Assembly (NCBI GenBank): GCA_014843695.1
Contig: CM026401.1
Span: forward strand, 25,875,978-25,939,977
Length of the DNA stretch: 64,000 nt
DNA from: Archivesica marissinica
Lineage: Eukaryota > Mollusca > Bivalvia > Venerida > Vesicomyidae
Direction of reading: 5' to 3'
Made by a program: the position numbers and the translations under genes. The notes under the pieces were generated by a model. It worked only from the letters and a program-made list of their open reading frames with translations. It made no database searches and was not told where the DNA came from. Below are positions 1 to 13,489 of the stretch, piece by piece (position 1 is the first letter of the stretch; each line of letters starts with the position of its first letter).

Positions 1-450
1 TCTAATTTCCACTTAGGATAGCGATGTATCCCAGGCAGAGCGACATGGTATCCTCCATTACCTCCAAGCGTCTGAGTGCCTTGGCCTAAAATAAAGAAGA
101 ACAAGAAAACCTATTACATATAAATATGTAATAGAAGGACGGCTGGAAACTCACTCTGCATAAATTAATACACACTCGGGGTAGTGTATTGAGTCAATGC
201 ATATAAATTATAGTGCATACCTTAGTAATTAAATGCAAACATGTTGATAAAACATCCATGCTGGAACATAGCAATACATGTACATAATTAATGAAATGGA
301 TTCATTTAATATTATTGCAACTTTTCGCAATTTACAATTACATATCACAATAACTTTAAGTCACATTTCTAACATACATAAATATCCATTTTCAAAATGT
401 AAAAGGATTGGGCTACATTAGCATTAGCAACAGCCCTTTCCTTCTTTTTT
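1..450. other. AT-rich stretch, no feature seen
   Basis: No open frame, RNA gene or repeat could be supported here before the SINE fragment that starts near 451. Confidence 0.5.
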
Positions 451-597
451 AAACTATTTATTTTACAACGATTGCGAAGCAATTTCTAACAACTTATATT
501 AATCACTCTCGTTGGCGCGTGTGGGAGGAAACCTGAGTACCTGGAGAAAACCAACCTGTCCGATCTGGCGACCACCGTACCATCTCACATACTTCCC
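451..597 (-). repeat. tRNA-derived SINE (family A), tail and core fragment
   Basis: Read on the minus strand this matches the core and 3' part of the more complete SINE at 58092-58326. It shares the core GTTTTCTCC...GGTTTCCTCCCAC, the GAGTGATTAATATAAGTTG block and the GCAATCGTTGTAAAATAAA tail. The tRNA-like head is missing: the element stops where the 28-bp satellite begins at about 598, so the satellite expanded into it or a rearrangement cut it. Confidence 0.75.
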
Positions 598-1466
598 ATA
601 TATATACAATATGTAACTTATATACATATATTTACAATATGTAACTTATATACATATATTTACAATATGTAACTTATATACATATATATACCATATGTAA
701 CTTATATACATATATATACAATATGTAACTTATATACATATATATACAATATGTAACTTATATACATATATATACAATATGTAACTTATATACATATATA
801 CAATATGTAACTTATATACATATATATACAATATGTAACTTATATACATATATATACAATATGTAACTTATATACATATATACAATATGTAACTTCTATA
901 CATATATATACAATATGTAACTTATATAAATATATTTACAATATGTAACTTATATACATATATATAAAATGTAACTTATATACATATATATAAAATATGT
1001 AACTTATATACATATATATACAATATGTAACTTATATACATACATATACAATATGTAACTTATATACATATATATACCATATGTAACTTATATATATCTA
1101 TATACAATATGTAACTTATATACTTATATAAATATATTTACAATATGCAACTTATATACATCTATATACAATATGCAACTTATATATATCTATATACAAT
1201 ATGTAACTTATATACATATATATACAATATGTAACTTATATACATCTATATACAATATTCAACTTATATATATCTATATACAATATGTAACTTATATACA
1301 TATATATACAATATGCAACTTATATAAATATATACAATATGCAACTTATATATATCTATATACAATATGCAACTTATATATATCTATATACAATATGCAA
1401 CTTATATATATATATATACAATATGCAACTTATATACATATATATACAATATGTAACTTATACAAC
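598..1466. repeat. 28-bp AT-rich minisatellite (about 31 units)
   Basis: Near-perfect tandem units of 28 bp with the core ACAATATGTAACTTATATAC, with some shorter 26-bp and single-substitution variants (GTAACT/GCAACT). The open frames across it are tyrosine/isoleucine repeats caused by the unit itself and are not genes. Confidence 0.95.
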
Positions 1467-1554
1467 GTATAGCACAGGACTATGATATTATCTATGTAAT
1501 AAATTGACAATTATACACAGAAGAGTAACGAGTTATACTACATGTATACATTTC

Positions 1555-1641
1555 AGTCTATGCAAACTATGTGTGCAATCTATGTAAACTATGTGTGCAG
1601 TCTATGTAAACTATGTGTGCAGTCTATGTAAACTATGTGTG
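1555..1641. repeat. 22-bp tandem repeat, 4 units
   Basis: Four units of 22 bp with the core TCTATGTAAACTATGTGTGC. The first has GCAAAC and the last runs out into unique sequence at GTGTGTAAAA. Confidence 0.9.
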
Positions 1642-1782
1642 TAAAATGGCCAACATCAGAAGTAAAAAGTACAATATTCCATTAAACGTTGTACAATTTT
1701 TTTGTCAACATCGCATTCTATAACATTGAATTCATATATGCAATGCTAACTTTTGACATAACGTTGCCAACATACACATACA

Positions 1783-2249
1783 CGCCACTACTGTCGACAA
1801 AGGGGACGACCGTTACATGCACGCCACTACTGTCGACAAAGGGGACGACCGTTACATGCACGCCACTACTGTCGACAAAGGAGACGACCGTTACATGCAC
1901 GCCACTACTGTCGACAAAGGGGACGAACGTTACATGCACGCCACTACTGTCGGACAAAGGGGACGAACGTAACATGCACGCCACTACTGTCGACAAAGGG
2001 GACGACCGTTACATGCACGCCACTACTGTCGACAAAGGGGACGACCGTTACATACACGCCACTACTGTCGACATAGGGGACGACCGTTACATGCACGCCA
2101 CTACTGTCGACAAAGGGGACGACCGTTACATACACGCCACTACTGTCGACAAAGAGGACGACCGTTACATGCACGCCACTACTGTCGACAAAGGGGACTA
2201 CCGTTACATGCACGCCACTACTGTCGACAAAGGGGACGACCGTTACATG
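1783..2249. repeat. 39-bp minisatellite (12 units)
   Basis: Twelve units of 39 bp, each with ACTACTGTCGACAAAG followed by GACGACCGTTACATG. One unit near 1950 has an extra base (GTCGGACAAAG). Because 39 is a multiple of three, both strands stay open (frames at 1689-2252 + and 1944-2264 -). There is no start context, domain or codon bias to suggest a gene. Each unit holds a SalI-type GTCGAC palindrome. Confidence 0.95.
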
Positions 2250-2504
2250 TAATAGCACTAACAATAAAAATGAATGCTATTTGTCTCTTAAATTATATAC
2301 ATGCTACACCTATCAATTGCCAAACCAAACCAAAGTAATGAAATATTGTCCGCACACATTCCTATTATACCAGTTATACTAACATTTTAAACCTGCTTGA
2401 TATACCTTTGAATTCTCATAGGTAAGTATATGATACATGCATATAATAAAATGATATCCAACTGAACCATAGTGGTCTAAAGAGAAATGAAATATGATAA
2501 TTAT
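2250..2504. other. Unique AT-rich spacer, no feature seen
   Basis: No open frame or repeat was recognised between the 39-bp array and the MITE. Confidence 0.5.
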
Positions 2505-3037
2505 TTAAAGCGACACTACATTCGACGAAAACGCACACTTCTGCATAATGTATTTTCCTATTATATGGTATAATTCCCCCCCCCCCCAAATATTTGCCTC
2601 AAAAACTGAGTATTTCAACTAATAAACAAGCGTCGTATGCGCGGTTTGTTGACATAACAGAATAATGTAAATAGGGTCGACACCCATGCGTAATGCAACT
2701 CGTGTATCCTGAATAACGATTTATGGTACATATTTACCGTTATATCTCACATTGTGCCTATGTATATTTATTCGTAGACTAATCTTAGTTAAATTATCTC
2801 TATAGACATTATCTCGCGTTTAGTACTAACTCCGATGACAAACACACATCAATTCAGGAGCATGGATGATCGTTACATGAAATCCTACTTTCACTATTGA
2901 AAGTTTGTAGACCATAAAAACACTGTTTATTGATTCAATGTTAGTGTTCGAATTTATTAGGAAGAATGTGTAGTAGCAATGCATTTATACGTGAAAAATA
3001 CATTTTATTTGCTTTTTGCGATGTAATGTCGCTCTAA
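2505..3037. mobile_element. TTAA-flanked MITE, copy 1 (about 525 bp)
   Basis: The terminal inverted repeat AGCGACAYTACA lies at both ends (2509 onward and ending at 3033). It is flanked by TTAA on the left and a decayed CTAA on the right. The element matches 37181-37654 along most of its length in opposite orientation, sharing blocks such as CAAATATTTG, GTTTGTTGACATAAC, CTCACAT and GAGCATGGATGA. It has no coding capacity. A TTAA target site fits piggyBac-like or Kolobok-like non-autonomous elements; the superfamily is inference. Confidence 0.8.
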
Positions 3038-4321
3038 ACACTAGGACCAAGGGGACGGAAGTTACAAACATGACCAAGCTTCCTATTCTTTCAACCAGCA
3101 TGTACATGTACAGCTCTCTCCTCCACAAGTATGTTCATGTTATCACTAACACTCCAATGAACATTTGTTTCAAATGTATTATGTCTCTGTTAGAGGAAGT
3201 ATCATGTTCCAACTAGAGCGCTACATAATCAGTATTGTAATTCTTGAAGCAGACATGATACACTTAGTATTAACCAATCAACAGCAAGTACCCCATAAAA
3301 GGATGTAATAAAACACTATGCTTGCTCAGAATATAAATAACATCATATATAAATACTTTGACAAATGGAACGAACGTTACATAAATCATGTGTCAGCGAC
3401 ACACTGTTAAAATGACTAGCAACTTAATAGCGTTTATGATTTCTGAATCTAAAATATGCAACGTTTGCCAGTTTAAGGTAAAACTACTCATATTTCAGCA
3501 TAGTTCAGCTATACCTGAATACATCAGTGTACAGTTTACTTCAGTTTGAATCCATTCTCTTTGCTCATCAGTCAATTTAAATATAAGAATTTCACATGAT
3601 TATATAAACACACATCAATAGAATATTTACGAAAATTAAAGTTTTTTTAAATTATTATATATATATAAATAAACACACTGCAAGACAAAAGCAAACTTAA
3701 ATTGCTGGTACAATTCATTTTCACCATAGAAAATCAGTTCAGTTCAGGCAGCGTCTCCAGTATTTAGATGCATTGATAAGCAATGTAAAATCGTAGTACA
3801 TAAATAACAGTGTAGTACTAAAACATTCACCTGTTTGTTTATTCCTGGAGATTCTAGCTCAAACACGTATCAGTGTTATACACAGGTTGCATTCTGTGTA
3901 CAATGAACACAATTTTATATGATTTAAGATGAGCTATACTTTACAAATTATAAATAAAAATACAACATTACGTGGGTAATTATCCAATGTTACTTGGTAC
4001 TATGTTTATTGGACAACGTAACATAGGATACCACATCAATGCATATGTCCCAACGTTCATCATGGCCAGAGAGAACAGAATATCTGCAGCAAAATGCACT
4101 ATGCACAACACAAAGCTCCAAATGCATTTCGTATAAATAACGTATCTCTTTCTATATTCAAAATGTATTATTGTTGCTTTATACGAGATAACATTCAATG
4201 TAGTATTCCTCTAATAGTTTCAATCACAGTCAGTAAGCAAATTATTCAACATTTCAGTTAAAATATTAGTGTAGATATTCCAAGGTTTAACACATAGATA
4301 TATGTCACAGATTTATGTATG
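3038..4321. other. Unique AT-rich stretch with two diverged 39-bp-repeat-like units
   Basis: No gene supported. Isolated segments at about 3045-3075 and 3355-3385 (AAGGGGACGGAAGTTACA and GACAAATGGAACGAACGTTA) resemble single diverged units of the 39-bp array at 1783. The small frames here have no recognisable product. Confidence 0.4.
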
Positions 4322-7300
4322 TGTCATGAATTCACAAGACTCACTGCTTGTGTTGCAAAGTAGTCCTTGACTGTCTATTAGTATGCAACGTTTCATGAAA
4401 TCACAAGACTTACTGCTTGTGTTGCACAGTAGTCCTTGACTGTCTACTAGTATGCAACGTTTCATGAAATCACAAGACATACTGCTTGTGTTGCAAAGTA
4501 GTCCTTGGCTGTCTACTAGTATGCAACGTTTCATGAAATCACAAGACTTACTGCTTGTGTTGCAAGGTAATCATTGGCTGTCTACTAGTATGCAACGTTT
4601 CTTGATATCACATGACTTACTGCTTGTGTCGCAAAGTAGTCCTTGGCTGTCTACTAGTATGCAACGTTTCATGAAATCACAAGACATACTGCTTGTGTTG
4701 CAAAGTAGTCCTTGGCTGTCTACTAGTATGCAACGTTTCATGAAATCACAAGACGTACTGTTTGTGTTGCAAAGTAGTCCTTGGCTTTCTACTAGTATGC
4801 AACGTTTCATGAAATCACAAGACTTACTGCTTGTGTTGCAAAGTAGTCCTTGACTGTCTACTAGTATGCAACGTTTCATGAAATCACAAGACATACTGCT
4901 TGTGTTGCAAAGTAGTCCTTGGCTGTCTACTAGTATGCAACGTTTCATGAAATCACAAGACATACTGTTGTGTTGCAAAGTAGTCCTTGACTGTCTACTA
5001 GTATGCAACGTTTCATGAAATCACAATACATAATGCTGGTGTTGCAAAGTAGTCCTTGGCTGTCTACTAGTATGCAACGTTTCATGAAATCACAAGATAT
5101 ACTGCTTGTGTTGCAAAGTAGTCCTTGGCTGTCTACTAGTATGCAACGTTTCATGAAATCACAGAACTTACTGCTTGTGTTGCAAAGTAGTCCTTGGCTG
5201 TCTATTAGTATGCAACGTTTCATGAAATCACAATACATAATGCTGGTGTTGCAAAGTAGTCCTTGGCTGTCTACTAGTATGCAACGTTTCGTGAAATCAC
5301 AAGACATACTGCTTGTGTTGCAAAGTAGTCCTTGGCTGTCTACTAGTATGCAACGTTTCATGAAATCACAAGACTTACTGCTTGTGTTGCAAAGTAGTCC
5401 TTGGCTGTCTACTAGTATGCAACGTTTCATGAAATCACAAGATATACTGCTTGTGTTGCAACTAGTCCTTGGCTGTCTACTAGTATGCAACGTTTCATGA
5501 AATCACAAGACATACTGCTTGTGTTGCAAAGTAGTCCTTGGCTGTCTACTAGTATGCAACGTTTCATGAAATCACAAGACTTACTGCTTGTGTTGCAAAG
5601 TAGTCCTTGTCTGTCTACTAGTATGCAACGTTTCATGAAATCACAAGACTTACTGCTTGTGTTGCAAAGTAATCATTGGCTGTCTACTAGTATGCAACGT
5701 TTCATGAAATCACAAGACATACTGCTTGTGTTGCAAAGTAGTCCTTGGCTGTCTACTAGTATGCAACGTTTCATGAAATCACAAGACATACTGCTTGTGT
5801 TGCAAAGTAGTCATTGGCTGTCTACTAGTATGCAATGTTTCATGAAATCACAAGACTTACTGCTTGTGTTGCAAAGTAGTCCTTGACTGTCTACTAGTAT
5901 GCAACGTTTCATGAAATCGCAAGACTTACTGCTTGTGTTGCAAAGTAATCATTGGCTGTCTACTAGTATGCAACGTTTCATGATATCACAAGACTTACTG
6001 CTTGTGTTGCAAGGTAATCATTGGCTGTCTACTAGTATGCAACGTTTCTTGAAATCACATGACTTACTGCTTGTGTCGCAAAGTAGTCCTTGGCTGTCTA
6101 CTAGTATGCAACGTTTCATGAAATCACAAGACATACTGCTTGTGTTGCAAAGTAGTCCTTGGCTGTCTACTAGTATGCAACGTTTCATGAAATCACAAGA
6201 CTTACTGCTTGTGTTGCAAAGTAGTCCTTGACTGTCTACTAGTATGCAACGTTTCATGAAATCACAAGACTTACTGCTTGTGTTGCAAAGTAGTCCTTGA
6301 CTGTCTACTAGTATGCAACGTTTCATGAAATCACAAGACTTACTGCTTGTGTTGCAAAGTAGTCCTTGGCTGTCTACTAGTATGCAACGTTTCATGAAAT
6401 CACAAGACATACTGCTTGTGTTGCAAAGTAGTCCTTGGCTGTCTACTAGTATGCAACGTTTCATGAAATCACAATACATAATGCTGGTGTTGCAAAGTAG
6501 TCCTTGGCTGTCTACTAGTATGCAACGTTTCATGAAATCACAAGATATACTGCTTGTGTTGCAAAGTAGTCCTTGGCTGTCTACTAGTATGCAACGTTTC
6601 ATGAAATCACAGAACTTACTGCTTGTGTTGCAAAGTAGTCCTTGGCTGTCTATTAGTATGCAACGTTTCATGAAATCACAATACATAATGCTGGTGTTGC
6701 AAAGTAGTCCTTGGCTGTCTACTAGTATGCAACGTTTCATGAAATCACAAGACTTACTGCTTGTGTTGCAAGGTAATCATTGGCTGTCTACTAGTATGCA
6801 ACGTTTCTTGAAATCACATGACTTACTGCTTGTGTCGCAAAGTAGTCCTTGGCTGTCTACTAGTATGCAACGTTTCATGAAATCACAAGACATACTGCTT
6901 GTGTTGCAAAGTAGTCCTTGGCTGTCTACTAGTATGCAACGTTTCATGAAATCACAAGACGTACTGTTTGTGTTGCAAAGTAGTCCTTGGCTTTCTACTA
7001 GTATGCAACGTTTCATGAAATCACAAGACTTACTGCTTGTGTTGCAAAGTAGTCCTTGACTGTCTACTAGTATGCAACGTTTCATGAAATCACAATACAT
7101 AATGCTGGTGTTGCAAAGTAGTCATTGGCTGTCTACTAGTATGCAACGTTTCGTGAAATCACAAGACATACTGCTTGTGTTGCAAAGTAGTCCTTGGCTG
7201 TCTACTAGTATGCAACGTTTCATGAAATCACAAGACTTACTGCTTGTGTTGCAAAGTAATCCTTGGCTGTCTACTAGTATGCAACGTTTCATGAAATCAC

Positions 7301-7408
7301 AAGATATACTGCTTGTGTTGCAACTAGTCCTTGGCTGTCTACTAGTATGCAACGTTTCATGAAATCACAAGACATACTGCTTGTGTTGCAAAGTAGTCCT
7401 TGGCTGTC
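4322..7408. repeat. 69-bp satellite (about 45 units) with higher-order duplications
   Basis: Tandem 69-bp units with the core CAACGTTTCATGAAATC, then CTGCTTGTGTTGCAAAGT and a TTGGCTGTCTACTAGTATG end. As 69 is 23 codons, both strands stay open in long runs. Stops appear on + only in units where TTGGCTG is TTGACTG. A marker variant (TGCAAGGTAATCATTGG) recurs at 4561, 6008 and 6767, showing higher-order blocks. Units shortened by about a base (TTGCAACTAGTCC) occur near 5456 and 7316. It is interpreted as a satellite, not a repeat protein, because no flanking coding sequence continues the frame. Confidence 0.93.
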
Positions 7409-10400
7409 ACATAGGATATCTCCGTTGTGAAGCATACATACTTTATCTCCATTGTGAAGTATACATACGTTATATCCGTTGTGAAATATACATACGTTAT
7501 CTCCGTTGTGAAGTACATACGTTATCTCCGTTGTGAAGTATACATGCTTTATCTCCGTTGTGAATTATACATACATTATCTCCGCTGTGAAATATACATA
7601 CGTTATCTCCGTTGTGAAGCATACATACGTTATCTCCGTTGTGAAGTATACATACATTATCTCCGTTGTGAAGTATACATACGTTATCTCCGTTGTAAAG
7701 TACATACGTTATCTCCGTTGTGAAGTATACATACGTTAACTCTGTTGTGAAGTATACATACGTTATCTCCGTTGTGAAGTATACATACGTTATCTCCGTT
7801 GTGAAGTATACATACGTTATCTCCGTTGTAAAGTACATACGTTATCTCCGTTGTGAAGTATATATGCGTTATCTCCGTTGTGATGTATACATACATTATC
7901 TCCGCTGTGAAGTATACACACGTTATCTCTGTTGTGAAGTATGCATACGTTATCTCCGCTGTGAAGCATACATACGTTATCTCCGTTGTGAAGTATACAT
8001 ACATTATCTCCGCTGTGAAATATACATACGTTATCTCCGATGTGAAGTATACATGCGTTATCTCCGCTGTGAAGTATACATACGTTATCTCTGTTGTGAA
8101 GTATGCATACGTTATCTCCGTTGTGAAGCATACATACGTTACGTCCGTTGTGACGCATACATACATTATCTCCTTTGTGAAGTATACATACGTTATCTCC
8201 GTTGTGAAGCATACATACGTTATCTCCGTTGTGATGTATACATACATTATCTCCGTTGTGAAGTATACATACGTTATCTCCGTTGTGAAGTATACATACG
8301 TTATCTCCGTTGTGATGTATACACACGTTATCTCCGTTGTGAAGAATGCATACGTTATCTCCGTTGCGATGTATACATACGTTATCTCCGTTGTGATGTA
8401 TACATACATTATCTCCGTTGTGAAGTATACATACATTATCTCCGTTGTGAAGTATACATACGTTATCACTGTTGTGAAGTATACATACATTATCTCCGTT
8501 GTGATGTATACATACGTTATCACTGTTGTGAAGTATATATATGTTATCTCCGTTGTGAAGTATGCATACGTTATCTCCGTTGTGATGTATACATACGTTA
8601 TCTCCGTTGTGAAGCATACATACGTTATCTATGTTGTGAAGTATGCAACGTTATCTCCGTTGTGAAGGATACATACGTTATCTCCGTTGTGAAATATACA
8701 TAGGATATCTCCGTTGTGAAGCATACATACTTTATCTCTATTGTGAAGTATACATACGTTATATCCGTTGTGAAATATACATACGTTATCTCCGTTGTGA
8801 AGTACATACGTTATCTCCGTTGTGAAGTATACATGCGTTATCTCCGTTGTGATTTATACATACATTATCTCCGCTGTGAAATATACATACGTTATCTCCG
8901 TTGTGAAGCATACATACATTATCTCCGTTGTGAAGTATACATACATTAACTCCGTTGTGAAGTATACATACGCTATCTCCATTGTGAAGTATACATACGT
9001 TAACTCTGTTGTGAAGTATACATACGTTATCTCCGTTGTGAAGTATACATACGTTATCTCCGTTGTGAAGTATACATACGTTATCTCCGTTGTGAAGTAT
9101 ATATGCGTTATCTCCGTTGTGATGTATACATACATTATCTCCGCTGTGAAGTATACACACGTTATCTCTGTTGTGAAGTATGCATACGTTATCTCCGCTG
9201 TGAAGCATACATACGTTATCTCCGTTGTGAAGTATACATACATTATCTCCGCTGTGAAATATACATACGTTATCTCCGATGTGAAGTATACATGCGTTAT
9301 CTCCGCTGTGAAGTATACATACGTTATCTCTGTTGTGAAGTATGCATACGTTATCTCCGTTGTGAAGCATACATACGTTACGTCCGTTGTGACGTATACA
9401 TACATTATCTCCTTTGTGAAGTATACATACGTTATCTCCGTTGTGAAGCATACATACGTTATCTCCGTTGTGATGTATACATACATTATCTCCATTGTGA
9501 AGTATACATACGTTATCTCCGTTGTGATGTATACACACGTTATCTCCGTTGTGAAGAATGCATATGTTATCTCCGTTGTGATGAATACATACGTTATCTC
9601 CGTTGTGATGTATACATACATTATCTCCATGGTGAAGTATACATACATTATCTCCGTTGTGAAGTATACATACGTTATCACTGTTGTGAAGTATACATAC
9701 ATTATCTCCGTTGTGAAGTATGCATACGTTATCTCCGTTGTGAAGCTTACATACGTTATCTCCATTGTGAAGCATACATACACTATCTCCGTTGTGAAGT
9801 AAACATACATTATCTCCGTTGTGAGGTATACATACATTATCTCCGTTGTTAAGCATACATACGTTATCACTGTTTTGAAGCATACATACGTTATCTCCAT
9901 TGTGACGTATACATACGTTATCTCCGCTGTGAAGCATACATACTTGACTCCGTTGTGAAGCATACATACGGTATCTCCGTTGTGAAGCATACATACGTTA
10001 TCTCCGTTGTGAAATATACATACGTTATCTCTGTTGTGAAGTATGCATACGTTATCTCCGTTGTGAAGCATACATACGTTATCTCCGTTGTGAAGTATAC
10101 ATACATTATCTCCGTTGTTAAGTATACATACGTTATCTCCGTTGTGAAGCATACATACGTTATCTCCGTTGTGATGTATACATACATTATCTCCGTTGTG
10201 AAGAATAAACACGTTATCTCCGTTGTGAAGTATACATTATTTATCTCCGTTGTGAAGTATACATACGCTATCTCCATTGTGAAGTATACATACGTTATCT
10301 CTGTTGTGAAGCATACATACGTTATCTCCGTTGTGAAGTATACATACGTTATCTCCGTTGTGAAGTATACATACGTTATCTCCGTTGTGAAGTACATACG

Positions 10401-13400
10401 TTATCTCCGTTGTGAAGTATACATACGTTATCTCCGTTGTGAAGTATACATACGTTATCTCCGTTGTGAAGTATACATACGTTTTCTCCGTTGTAAAGTA
10501 CATACGTTATCTCCGTTGTGAAGTATATATGCGTTATCTCCGTTGTGATGTATACATACATTATCTCCGCTGTGAAGTATACACACGTTATCTCTGTTGT
10601 GAAGTATGCATACGTTATCTCCGCTGTGAAGCATACATACGTTATCTCCGTTGTGAAGTATACATACATTATCTCCGATGTGAAATATACATACGTTATC
10701 TCCGATGTGAAGTATACATGCGTTATCTCCGCTGTGAAGTATACATACGTTATCTCTGTTGTGAAGTATGCATACGTTATCTCCGTTGTGAAGCATACAT
10801 ACGTTACGTCCGTTGTGACGTATACATACATTATCTCCTTTATGAAGTATACATACGTTATCTCCGTTGTGAAGTATACATGCGTTATCTCCGTTGTGAT
10901 TTATACATACATTATCTCCGCTGTGAAATATACATACGTTATCTCCGTTGTGAAGCATACATACATTATCTCCGTTGTGAAGTATACATACATTAACTCC
11001 GTTGTGAAGTATACATACGCTATCTCCATTGTGAAGTATACATACGTTAACTCTGTTGTGAAGTATACATACGTTATCTCCGTTGTGAAGTATACATGCG
11101 TTATCTCCGTTGTGATTTATACATACATTATCTCCGCTGTGAAATATACATACGTTATCTCCGTTGTGAAGCATACATACATTATCTCCGTTGTGAAGTA
11201 TACATACATTAACTCCGTTGTGAAGTATACATACGCTATCTCCATTGTGAAGTATACATACGTTAACTCTGTTGTGAAGTATACATACGTTATCTCCGTT
11301 GTGAAGTATACATACGTTATCTCCGTTGTGAAGTATACATACGTTATCTCCGTTGTAAAGTACATACGTTATCTCCGTTGTGAAGTATATATGCGTTATC
11401 TCCGTTGTGATGTATACATACATTATCTCCGCTGTGAAGTATACACACGTTATCTCTGTTGTGAAGTATGCATACGTTATCTCCGCTGTGAAGCATACAT
11501 ACGTTATCTCCGTTGTGAAGTATACATACATTATCTCCGCTGTGAAATATACATACGTTATCTCCGATGTGAAGTATACATGCGTTATCTCCGCTGTGAA
11601 GTATACATACGTTATCTCTGTTGTGAAGTATGCATACGTTATCTCCGTTGTGAAGCATACATACGTTACGTCCGTTGTGACGTATACATACATTATCTCC
11701 TTTGTGAAGTATACATACGTTATCTCCGTTGTGAAGCATACATACGTTATCTCCGTTGTGATGTATACATACATTATCTCCGTTGTGAAGTATACATACG
11801 TTATCTCCGTTGTGATGTATACACACGTTATCTCCGTTGTGAAGAATGCATATGTTATCTCCGTTGTGATGAATACATACGTTATCTCCGTTGTGATGTA
11901 TACATACATTATCTCCGTTGTGAAGTATACATACATTATCTCCGTTGTGAAGTATACATACATTATCTCCGTTGTGAAGTATACATACGTTATCTCCGTT
12001 GTGAAGTATACATACGTTATCTCCGTTGTGAAGCATACATACATTATCTCCGTTGTGAAGTAAACATACGTTATCTCCATTGTGAAGCATACATACATTA
12101 TCTCCGTTGTGAAGTATACATACATTATCTCCGTTGTTAAGCATACATACGTTATCACTGTTTTGAAGCATACATACGTTATCTCCATTGTGACGTATAC
12201 ATACGTTATCTCCGCTGTGAAGCATACATACTTGACTCCGTTGTGAAGCATACATACGGTATCTCCGTTGTGAAGCATACATACGTTATCTCCGTTGTGA
12301 AATATACATACGTTATCTCTGTTGTGAAGTATGCATACGTTATCTCCGTTGTGAAGCATACATACGTTATCTCCGTTGTGAAGTATACATACATTATCTC
12401 CGTTGTTAAGTATACATACGTTATCTCCGTTGTGAAGCATACATACGTTATCTCCGTTGTGAAGTATACATACACTATCTCCGTTGTGAAGTATACATAC
12501 GTTAACTCCGTTGTGAAGTATACATACGTTATCTCCGTTGTGAATTATACATACGTTATCTCCGTTGTGAATTATACATACGTTATCTCTATTGTGAAGT
12601 ATACATACGTTATATCCTCTGTGAAGCATACATACGTTATCTCCATTGTGAATTATACATACGTTATCTCCGCTGTGAAGCATACATGCGTTGTCTCCGT
12701 TGTGAAGTATACATACGTGATCTCCGTTGTGAATTATACATACGTTATCTCGTTGTGAAGCATACATACGTTATCTCCGTTGTGAAGTATACATACGTTA
12801 TCTCCGTTGTGATGTATACATACATTATCTCCGTTGTGAAGTATACATACGTTATCTCCGTTGTGATATGCAACGTTATCTCCGTTGTGAAGTATACATA
12901 CGTTATCTCCGTTGTGAATATACATACATATCTCCGTTGTGAAGTATACATACGTTATCTCCGTTGTGAAGTATACATACGTTATCTCCGTTGTGAAGTA
13001 TACATACGTTATCTCCGTTGTGAAGTACATACGTTATCTCCGTTGTGAAGTATACATACGTTATCTCCGTTGTGAAGTATACATACTTATCTCCGTTGTG
13101 AAGTATACATACGTTATCTCTGTTGTGAAGCATACATACGTTATCTCCGTTGTGAAGTATACATACGTTATCTCCGTTGTGAAGTATACATACGTTATCT
13201 CCGTTGTGAAGCATACATACGTTATCTCCGTTGTGAAGCATACATACGTTATCTCCGTTGTGAAGTATACAACGTTATCTCCTTTGTGAAGTATACATAC
13301 GTTATCTCCGTTGTGAAATATACATACGTTATCTCCGTTGTGAAGTATACATACGTTATCTCCGTTGTGATTTATACATACATTATCTCCGCTGTGAAAT

Positions 13401-13489
13401 ATACATACGTTATCTCCGTTGTGAAGCATACATACATTATCTCCGTTGTGAAGTATACATACATTATCTCCGTTGTGAAGTATACATAC
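7409..13489. repeat. 27-bp satellite (about 225 units), runs into an assembly gap
   Basis: Units of 27 bp built on GTTATCTCCGTTGTGAAG plus TATACATAC. A marker variant (TATATATGCG) recurs at about 7859, 9098, 10524 and 11386, so blocks of roughly 0.86-1.4 kb were duplicated. Occasional shortened units (GAAGTACATACG) shift the frame. The very long frames, such as the 770-codon minus-strand one at 10455-12767, come from the 9-codon period and are not genes. The array is cut by the gap at 13490, so its true length is unknown. Confidence 0.95.

Noticed and set aside
598..1466. Telomeric or subtelomeric repeat
   Set aside because: No TTAGGG-like units; the array is a 28-bp AT-rich minisatellite.
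1689..2252. 187-codon frame over the 39-bp repeat
   Set aside because: Only the repeat is coding-like; no domain, and the opposite strand is equally open.
10455..12767. 770-codon minus-strand open frame and many similar long frames in 7.4-13.5 kb
   Set aside because: They follow directly from the 27-bp (9-codon) period; both strands and several frames are open and there is no non-repeat coding sequence.
4322..13489. CRISPR array
   Set aside because: Units are contiguous with no unique spacers, and the window is eukaryotic.
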